Assembly (NCBI GenBank): GCA_963756745.1 | Contig: CAVWOU010000010.1 | Span: forward strand, 434,001 to 498,000 | Reading direction: 5' to 3' | Length of the DNA stretch: 64,000 nucleotides | Origin: DASPWW01 sp963756745 | GTDB lineage: Bacteria; Actinomycetota; Thermoleophilia; Solirubrobacterales; 70-9 | In this document: one piece after another, positions 7,602-16,764 of the stretch | Layout: the number at the start of each line of letters is the position of its first letter | Numbering within the stretch: the stretch's first letter is position 1 | Notes under the pieces: generated by a model | Told to the model about the DNA's origin: nothing | Databases searched by the model: none | What the model saw: the letters and a program-made list of their open reading frames with translations, nothing else | Translations under genes and position numbers: made by a program

Positions 7602-8361
7602 GCTGACCGGCTCGCGGGCCGCGGCGCGACCTCGCGGAGGTGGTGGCGCCACGCGGCGTCGATCTCGTCGAGCGGAGCCTCGAACGCGAGCTCGAGGTTG
7701 CCCTGGGCGCCGTCCTTGCGCAGGCGCGAGACGAGCTGCTCGCACGCCGCGGGACCCGCCTGGCGGTCGAGAAGGTCGAAGATCGTCCCGCCGAGGATGA
7801 TCGCGTCGCGCGGCGAGGGGGGAAGCGAGGGGGAGGGCCCTCGCGCATGCGCCGCACGACGGCGGCCCGGAACAGGGGGATCTGAGCGGCGAAGTACTGG
7901 GCCGCTCCCTCGACCAACCACGCCCAGCGCAGGTAGCGGCCGAACCGGCGCGGCCCCCACGGGGGCGGGAGCCGGGGGTTGTTGGCGCCGAGCACGATCT
8001 GGACGTAGAGGCGTTCGGCGGTCCCGCGAAGCGCGCGGCGCGAGTCCTCGCCCGCGGCGCGGCGGTCGGCGTGCTCGTCGCTGAGGATGTGTACCTCGTT
8101 CGCCATCGCCCACCCGGCCAGGTACCGGCGCCCGGCGGGAGCGGCGGCCCAGCGTGCCGCGGGCAGAAACGGATGTGCGGCGGCGAGCCACGTCGGCGCC
8201 GGGTGGACGATCACCGTGACCTCGCCCGGGACTTGCTCGAAACGATCCTCGAGCCGCAGCCGCAGGTCCTCGAGGCGGTCGAGCGTGCGCTGGGCCGTGT
8301 CCTCGTCGTCACTCTCGTGACGAGAGGTGAAGCTCAGCGATTCGGTCTCGACCCAGGCCAT
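7598..8361 (-). CDS. Gluzincin-like (peptidase MA-type) protein lacking HExxH; one frameshift
   Basis: About 253 residues once a missing base in a C-run near 7827 is restored (…PPPRFPP then SPRDAIILGGTIFDLLDRQA). The block RWAWLVEGAAQYFA resembles the WL-x-EG-x-A-x-YF signature that carries the third zinc ligand in peptidase MA-like families. The preceding helix, where HExxH is expected, reads GTAERLYVQIVLGANNP and has no histidine. The C-terminal helix DEIDAAWRHHLREV matches the end of such families. I read it as a catalytically dead homologue. The start is strongly placed by TAACCT 6 nt upstream. Confidence 0.55.
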
Positions 8362-8367
8362 TAGCCG

Positions 8368-8373
8368 AGGTTA
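8368..8373 (-). promoter_or_regulatory. -10-like TAACCT, 6 nt before the peptidase-like gene
   Basis: On the minus strand TAACCT is followed by CGGCTA and then ATG, the leaderless layout repeated across this window. Confidence 0.45.
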
Positions 8374-8476
8374 CTCGCGGGCTGGCGCCCGATTTCCACC
8401 GCTTGCCGGAAAGTCGGGCGGTTTATCAACTGAATCGGAGGCTGGGTGACCACGCCGCGCGGCCCGCAAAGCCGAT

Positions 8477-10234
8477 CTATCCCGCGCTCGGTGGCGGCGG
8501 GCCGCACGCCAGGAGCGCGCTCTGCCCGGTGACCGAGGCTCGCCACGGGGTGGGCGATGAGTCGGTCGGGATCCGCAGCATCGCGCTCCGACCAGGCTGC
8601 AGGGCGCCGACGTCGACCGTGGCCGCGGTGGCGAACCGTCCCACCGTCACCTCCCCGGGAGCGTCACCCCTCGTCGTCAGCGTCGCGCCGCCGGGCGGAA
8701 GCGGGAACGCGATCGCCCCGTCCGGGCTACCGCTTTTGACCAGTTCGCACTCGCGGGTGCCTGTCCGCGAGCGGGAGGGCTCGAGGCCGACCCCAAGCGC
8801 TCTCGCGAGGGTCCGGTCTGCCCGCTGGCGAATCGGTTCCGGTTGTGCGGTGAGCTCGGGGAGCGAGAACGCCAGCGAGCCGTAGCGGTCGCTCGCCGCC
8901 AGGTACTCGGTGGCTGAGAGCGCGCTGCTTATTGAGAGCGCCGGAACGCCAGCCCGGGGGTTGAAGCCGGCCGGGACCTGATCGCGAGCGAGCTCGACCA
9001 TCGCCAGGTTGGCACGCAACGGAGCGGTGTAGGCGTTCCTGAACTCGTTAGCCCCGTCCCGCAACAGCACGAGGTTGGTCGCCAGGCTCACGGCGGCCGC
9101 GGTGAAGAGCGCGGCCACGCCCGCTCTCGTGAACCGGACGCCGGATGCCGCCGCGGCGGCAACCAGCAGCACACCGACCGCTCCCGTGTACAGGTAGCGG
9201 ATCTCCCCGGGCGGGCGGAACTCGTTGCGCGCGAGCGCGCTCAGGGTCCAGAACGCAAGCACGATCGCGAGCGAGACCCAGAGAAACCGGGGGACGCTGC
9301 CCTGCCTGATCCGAAGCGCGAGGGCGACCGTCGCCATGATCGCCAGGACGATGCCCCATTGCGTCACCGCGCCCTCCGTCGTCTCCGGGCTGAACTCGAA
9401 CGACAGCCCGGCGAGCGAGCTCAAGACCGCCGCGAGCGACTCGGCAATGTAGCTCGGAATCAGGAACACGTTCGAGGCCTCCGCGCCTGTTCCCGCCGGG
9501 TCGGCCGCCGACTGCCCCCATACCCACCACACCGCGTACAGTGCGCCCGGGAGGAGGAAGATCCACGCCCGCCTGCGGCGATCCCGTCCCAGGAGGACAG
9601 AGATGGCGACCCCGACCAGGAACGCGAGTCCGATCGACAGGGTCGAGACCGAGACGACCAGCAGCACACACGCCAGCGCGTCGCCCAACCGGTCCTGGCG
9701 CTCCAGCGCGAGCAGCGCTCCCAGGCCCATCGCGACGCTGAACACGACGTTGAAGCCCAGTCCCGTGATGATCATCTGCCATGACGAGCCGAAGAACAGC
9801 AGCACGAGCGTCGGCGCGAGCGCCGGCAGCGCGCCGATCCGCCGTTTGACGAGGACGTAGAAGAGGCCGGTCGTGAGCAGGACGCAGGACACGATCAGCA
9901 CTCGAAACGGCACGTAGTGGGCGCCGACCGTCTCCAGGATCGCCTTGTAGACGAGGTTCGATGTCGCGGTCAGATGCCCTGCGTGCGGCTCGATCACGTC
10001 CGCGGGCCCGAGCGTGGGACCGTTCTGAAAGCGCTCTAGCTCGTCGACGAAGAAGACAGTTCCTCGGTTGAGGTAGAGGATCAGCGCAGCGGCGACGACC
10101 ATTGCCGCGCCTAGCATCGCCCAGCACACCCGGTCGGTGAGCTCGAGGCCGCCGCTGCGGATCGGCAGCACGATGCGGGGCACCGTCGCCTGCTCAGTCC
10201 CCAGCCTGCTTTGCGCGCTCGCCAAGGCGTGCAC
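8477..10234 (-). CDS. Large polytopic membrane protein, possibly GT-C type glycosyltransferase
   Basis: A 585-residue protein with roughly ten membrane segments in its first two thirds (e.g. MLGAAMVVAAALILYL at ~40, then LIVSCVLLTTGLFYVL) and a soluble C-terminal domain from ~residue 430. The first loop holds an acidic pair (VFFVDELERF) followed by IEPHAGHLTATSNLVYK. A DE-type motif after helix 1 is characteristic of GT-C enzymes that use polyprenyl-phosphate sugars, so such a role is possible but unproven. The GTG at 10234 overlaps a -10-like TATCGT; an in-frame TTG at 10225 would give the 7-nt leaderless spacing. Confidence 0.6.
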   Translation of the reverse strand: MHALASAQSRLGTEQATVPRIVLPIRSGGLELTDRVCWAMLGAAMVVAAALILYLNRGTVFFVDELERFQNGPTLGPADVIEPHAGHLTATSNLVYKAILETVGAHYVPFRVLIVSCVLLTTGLFYVLVKRRIGALPALAPTLVLLFFGSSWQMIITGLGFNVVFSVAMGLGALLALERQDRLGDALACVLLVVSVSTLSIGLAFLVGVAISVLLGRDRRRRAWIFLLPGALYAVWWVWGQSAADPAGTGAEASNVFLIPSYIAESLAAVLSSLAGLSFEFSPETTEGAVTQWGIVLAIMATVALALRIRQGSVPRFLWVSLAIVLAFWTLSALARNEFRPPGEIRYLYTGAVGVLLVAAAAASGVRFTRAGVAALFTAAAVSLATNLVLLRDGANEFRNAYTAPLRANLAMVELARDQVPAGFNPRAGVPALSISSALSATEYLAASDRYGSLAFSLPELTAQPEPIRQRADRTLARALGVGLEPSRSRTGTRECELVKSGSPDGAIAFPLPPGGATLTTRGDAPGEVTVGRFATAATVDVGALQPGRSAMLRIPTDSSPTPWRASVTGQSALLACGPPPPSAG

Positions 10235-10334
10235 GATACGGGAAGCCTCTCCGGGCGATGCGGCACCGACAGCCGGCGGCGGAGTCGCCAGGAGCCCGCG
10301 CCGACCGTGCGCGGTACGTGGCCCCAGGCGCGCG

Positions 10335-11384
10335 CTAGACGTTGTATCCGAGCTCGACTAGCTTTGGTCCGATGACCTCCTCGATCGCCCGCCTCTCCTC
10401 CGGGCTCATGTGCTCGCGCCACAGGCCCGGGGTTGCGGCCCTCCACTGGGTCCCGGGACCCTTGTCCGCAGGTGGAATCGCCTCGAACGCGTTGTCGGCG
10501 ATCGCCGTCCGTAGCTCGGCGCCGGATCGTCGAATACCGAGCCAGTCCACGAGCGGGCGCAAGGTCCCGACCGTATCCCTTCGCAGGTCCTCGTAGCGCA
10601 GCTTCCAGCGCAGCCCCGGATCGTGTGCGTCGAAGGCTCGCTCGACGGCCCTGGTGCGCTCGAGCCAGACGCGGGCCTCCGAGCGCGCGAACGCCAGGCG
10701 CTGCTCGGGTGTATCCAGGCGCCCCATGTACGGCTCGTCCAGCCAGCCACCGCTCATCGCGTCCATCAACGAATCGATCACATCTCGCGCGTCCCGCACC
10801 AGGAAGATAAGACGAGCCCGCGGAAGCAGCGCCATGATCAGGTCTGCACCGTGGGAGCCGTTCGGCTCCTTGATGACTACCGCCGGGTCGGCGAGCGCAT
10901 GCTCGCGTTCGGCGCGCTCGACCTGGGCCGCGAGGCGGGTCAGGATCAGGCGCCGCAGTTCGGGCCGCCAGGCGCTCTCGTACTCGGTTGCGAAGAAGTA
11001 GTGCGAATCGGCTCCGCGTGTCTCGTTCAGGGTCGTTGCCGCGCGGCTGCTCGGATCCTCCGGATCGAACCGGATGCCCATGAGTGGGATCAGGTGCTGG
11101 GGCAGGTACGGCTCGTTGATCGCGACCGCCTCGGGCTGCAACCGCATGAGCGGGTGCCGAAGGCGTCGCTTGAGGGTCGCTCTCCGGCCCGGTCTTAGCA
11201 TCCCCGTCGGGTGACCCGGGGTCGTCTTCAGCGGAAAGCACAGCAGATCGAGCAGCCACGTGCTGCCGCAGCGCGGCGAGCCAAAGATCCACGCCAGCCG
11301 CTCCTCGGTCGCGCCCAGACGCTCCGCACTATCGGGGCCGGTGCCGTGCGCGATCGCGTGCGGCTGACGGATGTCGGCGTCCAC
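10335..11384 (-). CDS. Sulfotransferase family protein
   Basis: A PAPS-dependent sulfotransferase-like enzyme of ~349 residues. The 5'-phosphosulfate-binding loop is IFGSPRCGSTWLLDLL (~30) and the 3'-phosphate site is LIFLVRDARDVIDSLM (~195), with downstream LRWKLRYEDLRRD (~270) as in Sulfotransfer_1/3 families. The acceptor is unknown; bacterial members modify lipids, polysaccharides or small molecules. GTG 11384 is chosen because TACCGT lies exactly 6 nt before it. The C-terminus (VIGPKLVELGYNV) is a common family ending. It is followed after 100 nt by the membrane protein on the same strand. Confidence 0.8.
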   Translation of the reverse strand: MDADIRQPHAIAHGTGPDSAERLGATEERLAWIFGSPRCGSTWLLDLLCFPLKTTPGHPTGMLRPGRRATLKRRLRHPLMRLQPEAVAINEPYLPQHLIPLMGIRFDPEDPSSRAATTLNETRGADSHYFFATEYESAWRPELRRLILTRLAAQVERAEREHALADPAVVIKEPNGSHGADLIMALLPRARLIFLVRDARDVIDSLMDAMSGGWLDEPYMGRLDTPEQRLAFARSEARVWLERTRAVERAFDAHDPGLRWKLRYEDLRRDTVGTLRPLVDWLGIRRSGAELRTAIADNAFEAIPPADKGPGTQWRAATPGLWREHMSPEERRAIEEVIGPKLVELGYNV

Positions 11385-11390
11385 GGCTGT

Positions 11391-11396
11391 ACGGTA
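11391..11396 (-). promoter_or_regulatory. -10-like TACCGT, 6 nt before the sulfotransferase gene
   Basis: TACCGT-ACAGCC-GTG on the minus strand. The same 6-nt spacer ACAGCC and GTG occur before the HDAC-family gene at 34009. Confidence 0.5.
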
Positions 11397-11434
11397 CCCG
11401 CACCCCGGGCCCCGCATCCGCATGGGATGAGCTT

Positions 11435-12376
11435 CTAGGGCCGTTCGCGGGCGCGGGCGCGCTCGTAGTCGAGCTCGGTGCGAATCCCGAGCCCCGCCAG
11501 AGCGTCGCGCGCGGCTTCGAGGTCGCGCGCGCCGGCTACCGCGCGTGCGAGAGGCGCGACGTGCTCGTGCGCGATCCCGACGTCGTAGAAGAACATGAGC
11601 GCGCCCACCGGGTCGAGCGTCACGCGCCGGCGCCCACCGCGGATCTCGACCTCGCCGGTCTCGCCGCGCGCGCAGCGCACCGCCTGGAGGCTTGCCTCGG
11701 TCGGGACCGCCCGCGCGGCTTCGGCGATCTCGGCGGCCGCAGCGGGAGTCAGCCCCCACGTCCCGAGCCAGCCTCCCGCGGCGCCGAGCTCGGCGATCCG
11801 ATCGAGCACCTCGCGGGGGGTCAGCTCGCCGTCGCACCCCGGGCCGAACACCGCGCCCACCGAGCCGATGCGCTCGGAAGCCTCGACCGCGCCGGCGAGC
11901 ATCACGGCGTCGCACAGCGGACTCGCGAGGCCCGGCTCGTCGCCGCGCGCGAGGACGTCGCCCCCGACGTCGACATAGATCGCGAGGTCGCATGCAAGCT
12001 CATCCGCCGCCGCGGCGATCCCCGCGGCCACCGCATGAGGACCGCCGGTGACATCGATCAGCACCGTTGCGCGCCCGAGGTGCGCCGCCACGCCCGCCTC
12101 GGCGAACCGGGTCCCGTCGGGCGTCGTCGTGCGCTCGTCCGCCAGCAGGGCGGAGTCGCCGATCGGGCGCCCGCCGCGGATCTCCTCGATGCGCCTCGGG
12201 CCGGGGTGGGGGTCGATGTCGAAGCGCTCCCAGGCGACCCCACCGAGCTCGAACTCGATGCCGAGCGACTCGCACAGCCGCGCCGTCGCGAGCGCGCCCA
12301 CCACGTCGCCGCCACCCCCGATGCCGATTACGAGCGCGCGCCGTGTGTTGCGGATGAGATCGATCACAGAGCCCAT
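11435..12376 (-). CDS. DUF1152 family protein
   Basis: At 313 residues it matches the DUF1152 layout: an N-terminal glycine-rich nucleotide-type loop (VIGIGGGGDVVGALATARL, ~14-32), IDVTGGPHAVAAG, IYVDVGGDVLARGDEPGLAS and a C-terminal FFYDVGIAHEHVAPLARAV. No function is established for the family. An in-frame GTG nine bases inside (VIDLIRNTR) is an alternative start because CAGGAT lies 7 nt before it. It ends 50 nt upstream of the sulfotransferase start on the same strand. Confidence 0.7.
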   Translation of the reverse strand: MGSVIDLIRNTRRALVIGIGGGGDVVGALATARLCESLGIEFELGGVAWERFDIDPHPGPRRIEEIRGGRPIGDSALLADERTTTPDGTRFAEAGVAAHLGRATVLIDVTGGPHAVAAGIAAAADELACDLAIYVDVGGDVLARGDEPGLASPLCDAVMLAGAVEASERIGSVGAVFGPGCDGELTPREVLDRIAELGAAGGWLGTWGLTPAAAAEIAEAARAVPTEASLQAVRCARGETGEVEIRGGRRRVTLDPVGALMFFYDVGIAHEHVAPLARAVAGARDLEAARDALAGLGIRTELDYERARARERP

Positions 12377-12437
12377 CCTGGCAGCGACCGCGCGACGGCG
12401 GACGCGAAGCGGAGCACGTCGCGCGAGTTGTTCTGGT

Positions 12438-13067
12438 TCAGGCGGGAACCGGCTCGGGCTGGCCGGCGATCATGCCGATCGAGCCGGCGGCGCGGGTGAA
12501 TTCCTCGTCCGCCATCACGGGCGTGCCCTCGAACGGCAGCTCGCGGTCGATCTCGACCCAAGAGCGACACCCGTGGTACTCGTCCCTCACGCGCACGGTC
12601 ACCGGCCGCGGGATCCGGTGCACCCGCAGGACGAGCACGTGCAGCGGGTGGCGCGGCTTCCACAGCAGGCGCTTCGTCGCGTAGTCGGCGGTCCAGACGT
12701 GGAACGGCGACAGCGCCTCGACGACGCGCGGATCCTCGGTCGTGAAGTGTGCCGCGACCTCGGCCCAGGCGCGGATCCGGACGCGATCGGGCTGCGGAAT
12801 GCCGCCCTCCTGGAGAAGCGCCCGGGGCGGCGGCTCCTCGTCCGGCCACACGCCCTCCTCGAGCGCGCGGCGCAGCTCGGGATGGTGCGACTCGCGCACG
12901 AGGTCGTTTCGCTGGTGGTCGAAGGTCGGGTAGAGGAAGAACTGCTCGTGCTCGAGCTCGAAATGCTTGTTCTCCTCGCGGATTCCACCCTTGCGGAGGG
13001 TGACGAGCTGCTCGCCCTCGGACAGGGCGCGCACCGTTACAGCCCACTCTTTGAAGGCGATAGGCAT
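12438..13067 (-). CDS. DUF1802 family protein
   Basis: A 209-residue soluble protein. MPIAFKEWAVTVRALSEGEQ, then RKGGIREENKHFELEHEQFF, then LYPTFDHQRNDLV is the DUF1802 signature. These proteins are uncharacterised; the conserved FKEWAV and the KGGI block are what identify the family. The start has no clear -10 at the leaderless distance and no strong Shine-Dalgarno. It is followed on the same strand by DUF1152 after 61 nt. Confidence 0.72.
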   Translation of the reverse strand: MPIAFKEWAVTVRALSEGEQLVTLRKGGIREENKHFELEHEQFFLYPTFDHQRNDLVRESHHPELRRALEEGVWPDEEPPPRALLQEGGIPQPDRVRIRAWAEVAAHFTTEDPRVVEALSPFHVWTADYATKRLLWKPRHPLHVLVLRVHRIPRPVTVRVRDEYHGCRSWVEIDRELPFEGTPVMADEEFTRAAGSIGMIAGQPEPVPA

Positions 13068-13142
13068 GGATTCAGTGGCTCGTCGCTTCGCTACTCGGGA
13101 AAAGTGAACGTTTTCGGAGTTTGGTACCCGCTCCGAGGGGCG

Positions 13143-13158
13143 CTCAAGCCCGCTTGAG
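13143..13158 (-). terminator. Small hairpin downstream of the hydantoinase genes
   Basis: CTCAAGC-CC-GCTTGAG, a 7-bp perfect stem, lies 54 nt past the hyuB stop on the minus strand. It could terminate that operon or be part of the DUF1802 upstream region. There is no U-run. The rest of the 144-nt gap shows nothing I can name. Confidence 0.3.
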
Positions 13159-13211
13159 GGCGCGGATTGTAGACCAGGATCGCGGTAATCCCAAATTTGT
13201 GAGAGATGTTG

Positions 13212-14727
13212 CTAAGCGGACGCTAACCCGCCGCCACCGGGGGTCTCGAGCCTGAGGCGATCGCCCGGTCGCAGCTCGCCCGCGGCCTTCGAGGCGAGGG
13301 ACTCACCGTTGAGGGTGTTGCGCCCCCGGGCGCCGTCCTCGCCGCCCTCGCGACCGCGCGGAGCGTGCCTGCGCCGCTCGGTGATCAGGCCGAAGCGCAT
13401 CGGCTCGAGCGCCTCGAGCTCGCGCACGACCCCGTCGCCGCCCCTCATGCGCCCCGCGCCGCCGCTCCCCCGGCGCACCGACAGCTCGCGCACCCGGACC
13501 GGAAACTCGCTCTCGAGCGCCTCGACGGGGGTGTTGAGGGTGTTCGACATCGCGACGTGGATCGCGCTCGGGCCGTCGGCGCCGGGGCACGCGCCCTGGC
13601 CGCCCCCCGTCGTCTCGTAGTACGTGAATCCCTCCCCCGCGAGGGTGAGGTTGTTCATCGTCCCCTGACCCTGTGCGGGCGGCCGCGCCGCCTGGCCGAG
13701 CGCCCCGAGCACGAGGTCGGCGACGCGGCTCGACGTCTCGACGTTCCCGGCCGCGACGGCAGCCGGAAAGCGGGCGTTGAGCAGGCATCCGTCGGGCGCA
13801 CGGACCTCGATCGGGCGGTGCGCGCCGGCCGACGGAGGCGCGTCGGGATCCGTCAGCACCCGGACGGCGAAGAACGACGCCGACTTGGTCACCGAGAGCG
13901 GGCAGTTCAGGTTCCCGTCCACCTGCGGATCGGTGCCCGAGAAGTCGAGCACGAGGCGGTCGCCCTCGAGGACGGCGGCGACGTGCAGCGAAACGTCGGC
14001 GTCGCGGAGGTCGTCCTCGAGCACGTCGTCCGCCTCGTAGCGGCCGTCCGGGAGCTCGGCGAGCGCAGCGCGAGTTCGGCGCTCCGCGTAGTCGAGGATC
14101 TCGCTCATCCCGTCGCGCAGAAGCTCGAGCCCGCGCCGCGCGGCGATCTCGTGCATGCGGCGCTCGCCGACCAGGTTCGCCGCGCGCTGGGCGAGCAGGT
14201 CGGCGAGCCGCTGACGGGGGCTGCGCATGCGCTGCGCGAACCCCTCGAGCTCCTCGATCCCGTGGATCGGGGTGGGGGGGATGACGACGCCCTCCTCGTC
14301 GAGGCGCCGCGAGTCGACGGGCATGCCCGCCGGGGTCGGTCCGCCGATGTCGGCGTGGTGGGCGCGGCTGGCCGCGAACCCGAGCAGCTGCTCGTCCGCG
14401 AACACCGGCGCGATCAGGGTGATGTCGGGGAGATGGGTTCCGCCCCGGTAGGGGTCGTTGAGGATCCATTGCCGTCCCGGGACCTGCTCCTCGTCGAGCA
14501 CCGCGAGCACCGCGTCCGGCATCGACCCGAGGTGCACCGGAATGTGCTCCGCCTGCATCACGAGCTCGCCCGCGGGGTCGAACAGCGCGGTCGAGCAGTC
14601 GTGGCGCTCCTTGATGTTCGCGGAGTGCGCGGCGCGGATCAGCACCGCCCCCATCTCGTCGCACGCCGAGCGCAGCGCGCCCACGAGCACCTGGAGCGTC
14701 ACCGGGTCGAGCCGATCCCGTGCTCAT
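13212..14727 (-). CDS. Hydantoinase/oxoprolinase B subunit (HyuB-like)
   Basis: About 505 residues of the hydantoinase B family. The start LDPVTLQVLVGALRSACDEM, then HSANIKERHDCSTALFDPAG and DISLHVAAVLEGDRLVLDFSG-type motifs are typical. The natural ATG at 14727 overlaps the hyuA stop as ATGA, but reading on from it needs one G removed from a GGG run near 14717; otherwise the first usable codon is 14702. With HyuA it forms an ATP-dependent complex that opens cyclic amides (5-oxoproline, hydantoins) or carboxylates ketones; which substrate applies here cannot be told. Confidence 0.82.
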
Positions 14728-16733
14728 CCCGCCTCCGACCGCGCAATGAGCTTGCTCATTGCGCGCCTTGCTTCGATGGTCCCGCGCTCGTCGACCTCGG
14801 CCTCCCAGCCCGGCGGGAGCACGAGCGTCGCCTCGGGAAGCTCGAATATGCACGGCCCGGTTGCCCGGCGCCCCGCCTCGGGCTCGCCGCGCAGGACGCG
14901 AGCCTCGACCCACTCGCCGTCGAACCGCGCCCGGCGGCTCCCCTCCTCGAGCCGGCCGGGGGGCGCCGCCGCCGGCTCGGGGTCGCCTCCCGGAACGACC
15001 ATCGCGAGCCGGATGTTGACGAGCTCAACCTCCGCGGCCGGGTCGCGATAGCCGTTGCGGCGCTCGTGGGCGTCGGCGAAGCGCTCGACGAGCTCCGCGG
15101 GGTCCGGCTCGACGCTCCCGGCGACGTCGAGCTCGAACGCCTGGCCCCGGTAGCGCATCCCGTAAGTCGCCTCGGGCTCGGCGCCCTCGAGCCCCGCGCC
15201 GAGCGACTCGCGCAGCGCGCGCACCTCGCGCGCGACCCGCTCCGCGGTCAACTCATCGCCTCGGAGCAGGACGGTGCGGGCGGTGTCGCGGCGGCGATCG
15301 GATGCGATCAACCCCAGCGCCGACAGCACGCCGCTCGCTCGCGGGCACAGGATCCGCGCCACATCGAGCTCGCGGGCGAGCGCGGCCGCGTGCATCGGGC
15401 CCGCGCCGCCGAACGGCATCAGCGCGTACTCGCGCGGGTCGACCCCGCGCTCGACCGTGACCACCCGCAGCGCGCGGACCATCTCCTGGTTCGCGACGCG
15501 CACGATCCCCTCCGCGGTCTCCAGCTCGTCGAGGCCGAGCTCCGCGCCGAGCCTTCCGAGCGCCTCCCGGGCGCGATCCGGGTCGAGCTCGACGCCGCCG
15601 GCGAGGGTCGAGTCCGCCGCGAGGTAGCCGAGGAGTAGGTTCGCGTCGGTCACCGTCGGCTCGCTCCCTCCGCGCCCGTAGCTCGCCGGTCCGGGCTCGG
15701 CCCCCGCCGAGTGCGGCCCCACCCGAAGGGCGCCCCCGGAGTCCCGCCACCCGATCGAACCCCCGCCCGCCCCGACGGTGTGGACGTCGACCATCGGGAG
15801 CTGGAGCACGCGGCCCTCGATCTCGCGGGAGTCGGTCCGCCTCACGCGACCGTCGTCGACGACGCAGACGTCGCACGAGGTCCCGCCCATGTCGATCCCG
15901 AGTGCGTCCCCGGCGCCCGAGATGCGCGCGAGCAGCCCCGCGCCGACCGCGCCGCCCGCGGGCCCCGACAGAACGCTCCACGCGCCCGCCCGGGCCGCCT
16001 CGTCCGCGGGCACGACCCCGCCCGAGGACTGCATCACCTGCGGCTCCGGGAGCCCGCGCTCGGTCGCCGTCGCCACGAGCCTGCCGAGGTAGCGGTCGAG
16101 CAAAGGGGAGAGATAGGCGTCGATCACGGTCGTGGAGCAGCGCTCGTACTCGCGGAACTGCGGCAGGACCTCGTGCGACGCCGAGACGTGGACCCCGGGG
16201 ATCGCCTTGCGTATTCGCGCCGCGAGCGCCGCCTCGTGCCCGGGGTCGAGATAGGAGAACAGGAGGCATACCGCCACTGCCTCAGGGTCAGCCTCGCGGA
16301 GGCGGTCGACGGCGCCGTCGATGGCAGAGTCGTCGAGAGGCTCGATCACGCCCCGCGGCCCGGTCCTCTCGGCGACCCCGACCCTGAGATCCGCCGGAGC
16401 GAGCGGCTCGGGCGTCGGCGTGCAGAGGTGGTACAGGCGCGGGCGTGTCTGGCGGCCGATCTCGAGCAGATCAGTGAAGCCCTCGGTCGCGACCAGCGCG
16501 GTGCGCGCGCCCCGCTTCTCGAGCAGCGCGTTGGTCCCCACGGTCATCCCGTGCGCGAACGACTCGACGTCGGCTGCGTCCGCGCCGGAGCGCTCGAGCA
16601 CCGACTCGATCGCGGCGATCACCCCGCGCGACTGATCGTCCGGCGTCGTCGGGGCCTTGGCGGTGTGGAGCCCGTGCCCGTCGTAGAGCACGGCGTCGGT
16701 GAACGTCCCGCCCACGTCGACGCCGAGCAGCAT
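14724..16733 (-). CDS. Hydantoinase/oxoprolinase A subunit (HyuA-like)
   Basis: The 669-residue ATP-binding subunit. The N-terminal phosphate-1 motif of the ASKHA fold is LLGVDVGGTFTDAVLYD (1-18), the second is GDALGIDMGGTSCDVCVVDD (~275), and VHTVGAGGGSIGW plus AGAEPGPASYGRGG mark the hydantoinase A core. Length fits the family (650-700). The start lies 6 nt after a -10-like TAGGTT and has no Shine-Dalgarno. It heads the hyuA-hyuB pair and is divergent from the PYROXD2-like gene by 31 nt. Confidence 0.87.
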   Translation of the reverse strand: MLLGVDVGGTFTDAVLYDGHGLHTAKAPTTPDDQSRGVIAAIESVLERSGADAADVESFAHGMTVGTNALLEKRGARTALVATEGFTDLLEIGRQTRPRLYHLCTPTPEPLAPADLRVGVAERTGPRGVIEPLDDSAIDGAVDRLREADPEAVAVCLLFSYLDPGHEAALAARIRKAIPGVHVSASHEVLPQFREYERCSTTVIDAYLSPLLDRYLGRLVATATERGLPEPQVMQSSGGVVPADEAARAGAWSVLSGPAGGAVGAGLLARISGAGDALGIDMGGTSCDVCVVDDGRVRRTDSREIEGRVLQLPMVDVHTVGAGGGSIGWRDSGGALRVGPHSAGAEPGPASYGRGGSEPTVTDANLLLGYLAADSTLAGGVELDPDRAREALGRLGAELGLDELETAEGIVRVANQEMVRALRVVTVERGVDPREYALMPFGGAGPMHAAALARELDVARILCPRASGVLSALGLIASDRRRDTARTVLLRGDELTAERVAREVRALRESLGAGLEGAEPEATYGMRYRGQAFELDVAGSVEPDPAELVERFADAHERRNGYRDPAAEVELVNIRLAMVVPGGDPEPAAAPPGRLEEGSRRARFDGEWVEARVLRGEPEAGRRATGPCIFELPEATLVLPPGWEAEVDERGTIEARRAMSKLIARSEAG

Positions 16734-16739
16734 CGACCG

Positions 16740-16757
16740 AACCTACCGCGATACCGT
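16740..16757. promoter_or_regulatory. Closely spaced divergent -10 elements, hyuA / PYROXD2-like
   Basis: TAGGTT reads leftwards at 16745-16740, 6 nt before the hyuA ATG. TACCGT reads rightwards at 16752-16757, 7 nt before GTG 16765. Both starts look leaderless, and the two hexamers are only 6 bp apart. Confidence 0.5.
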
Positions 16758-16764
16758 GGTCCCA

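Noticed and set aside
13365..15638. 757-codon plus-strand frame opposite the hydantoinase genes
   Set aside because: It is antisense to two well-supported genes and shows no family resemblance.
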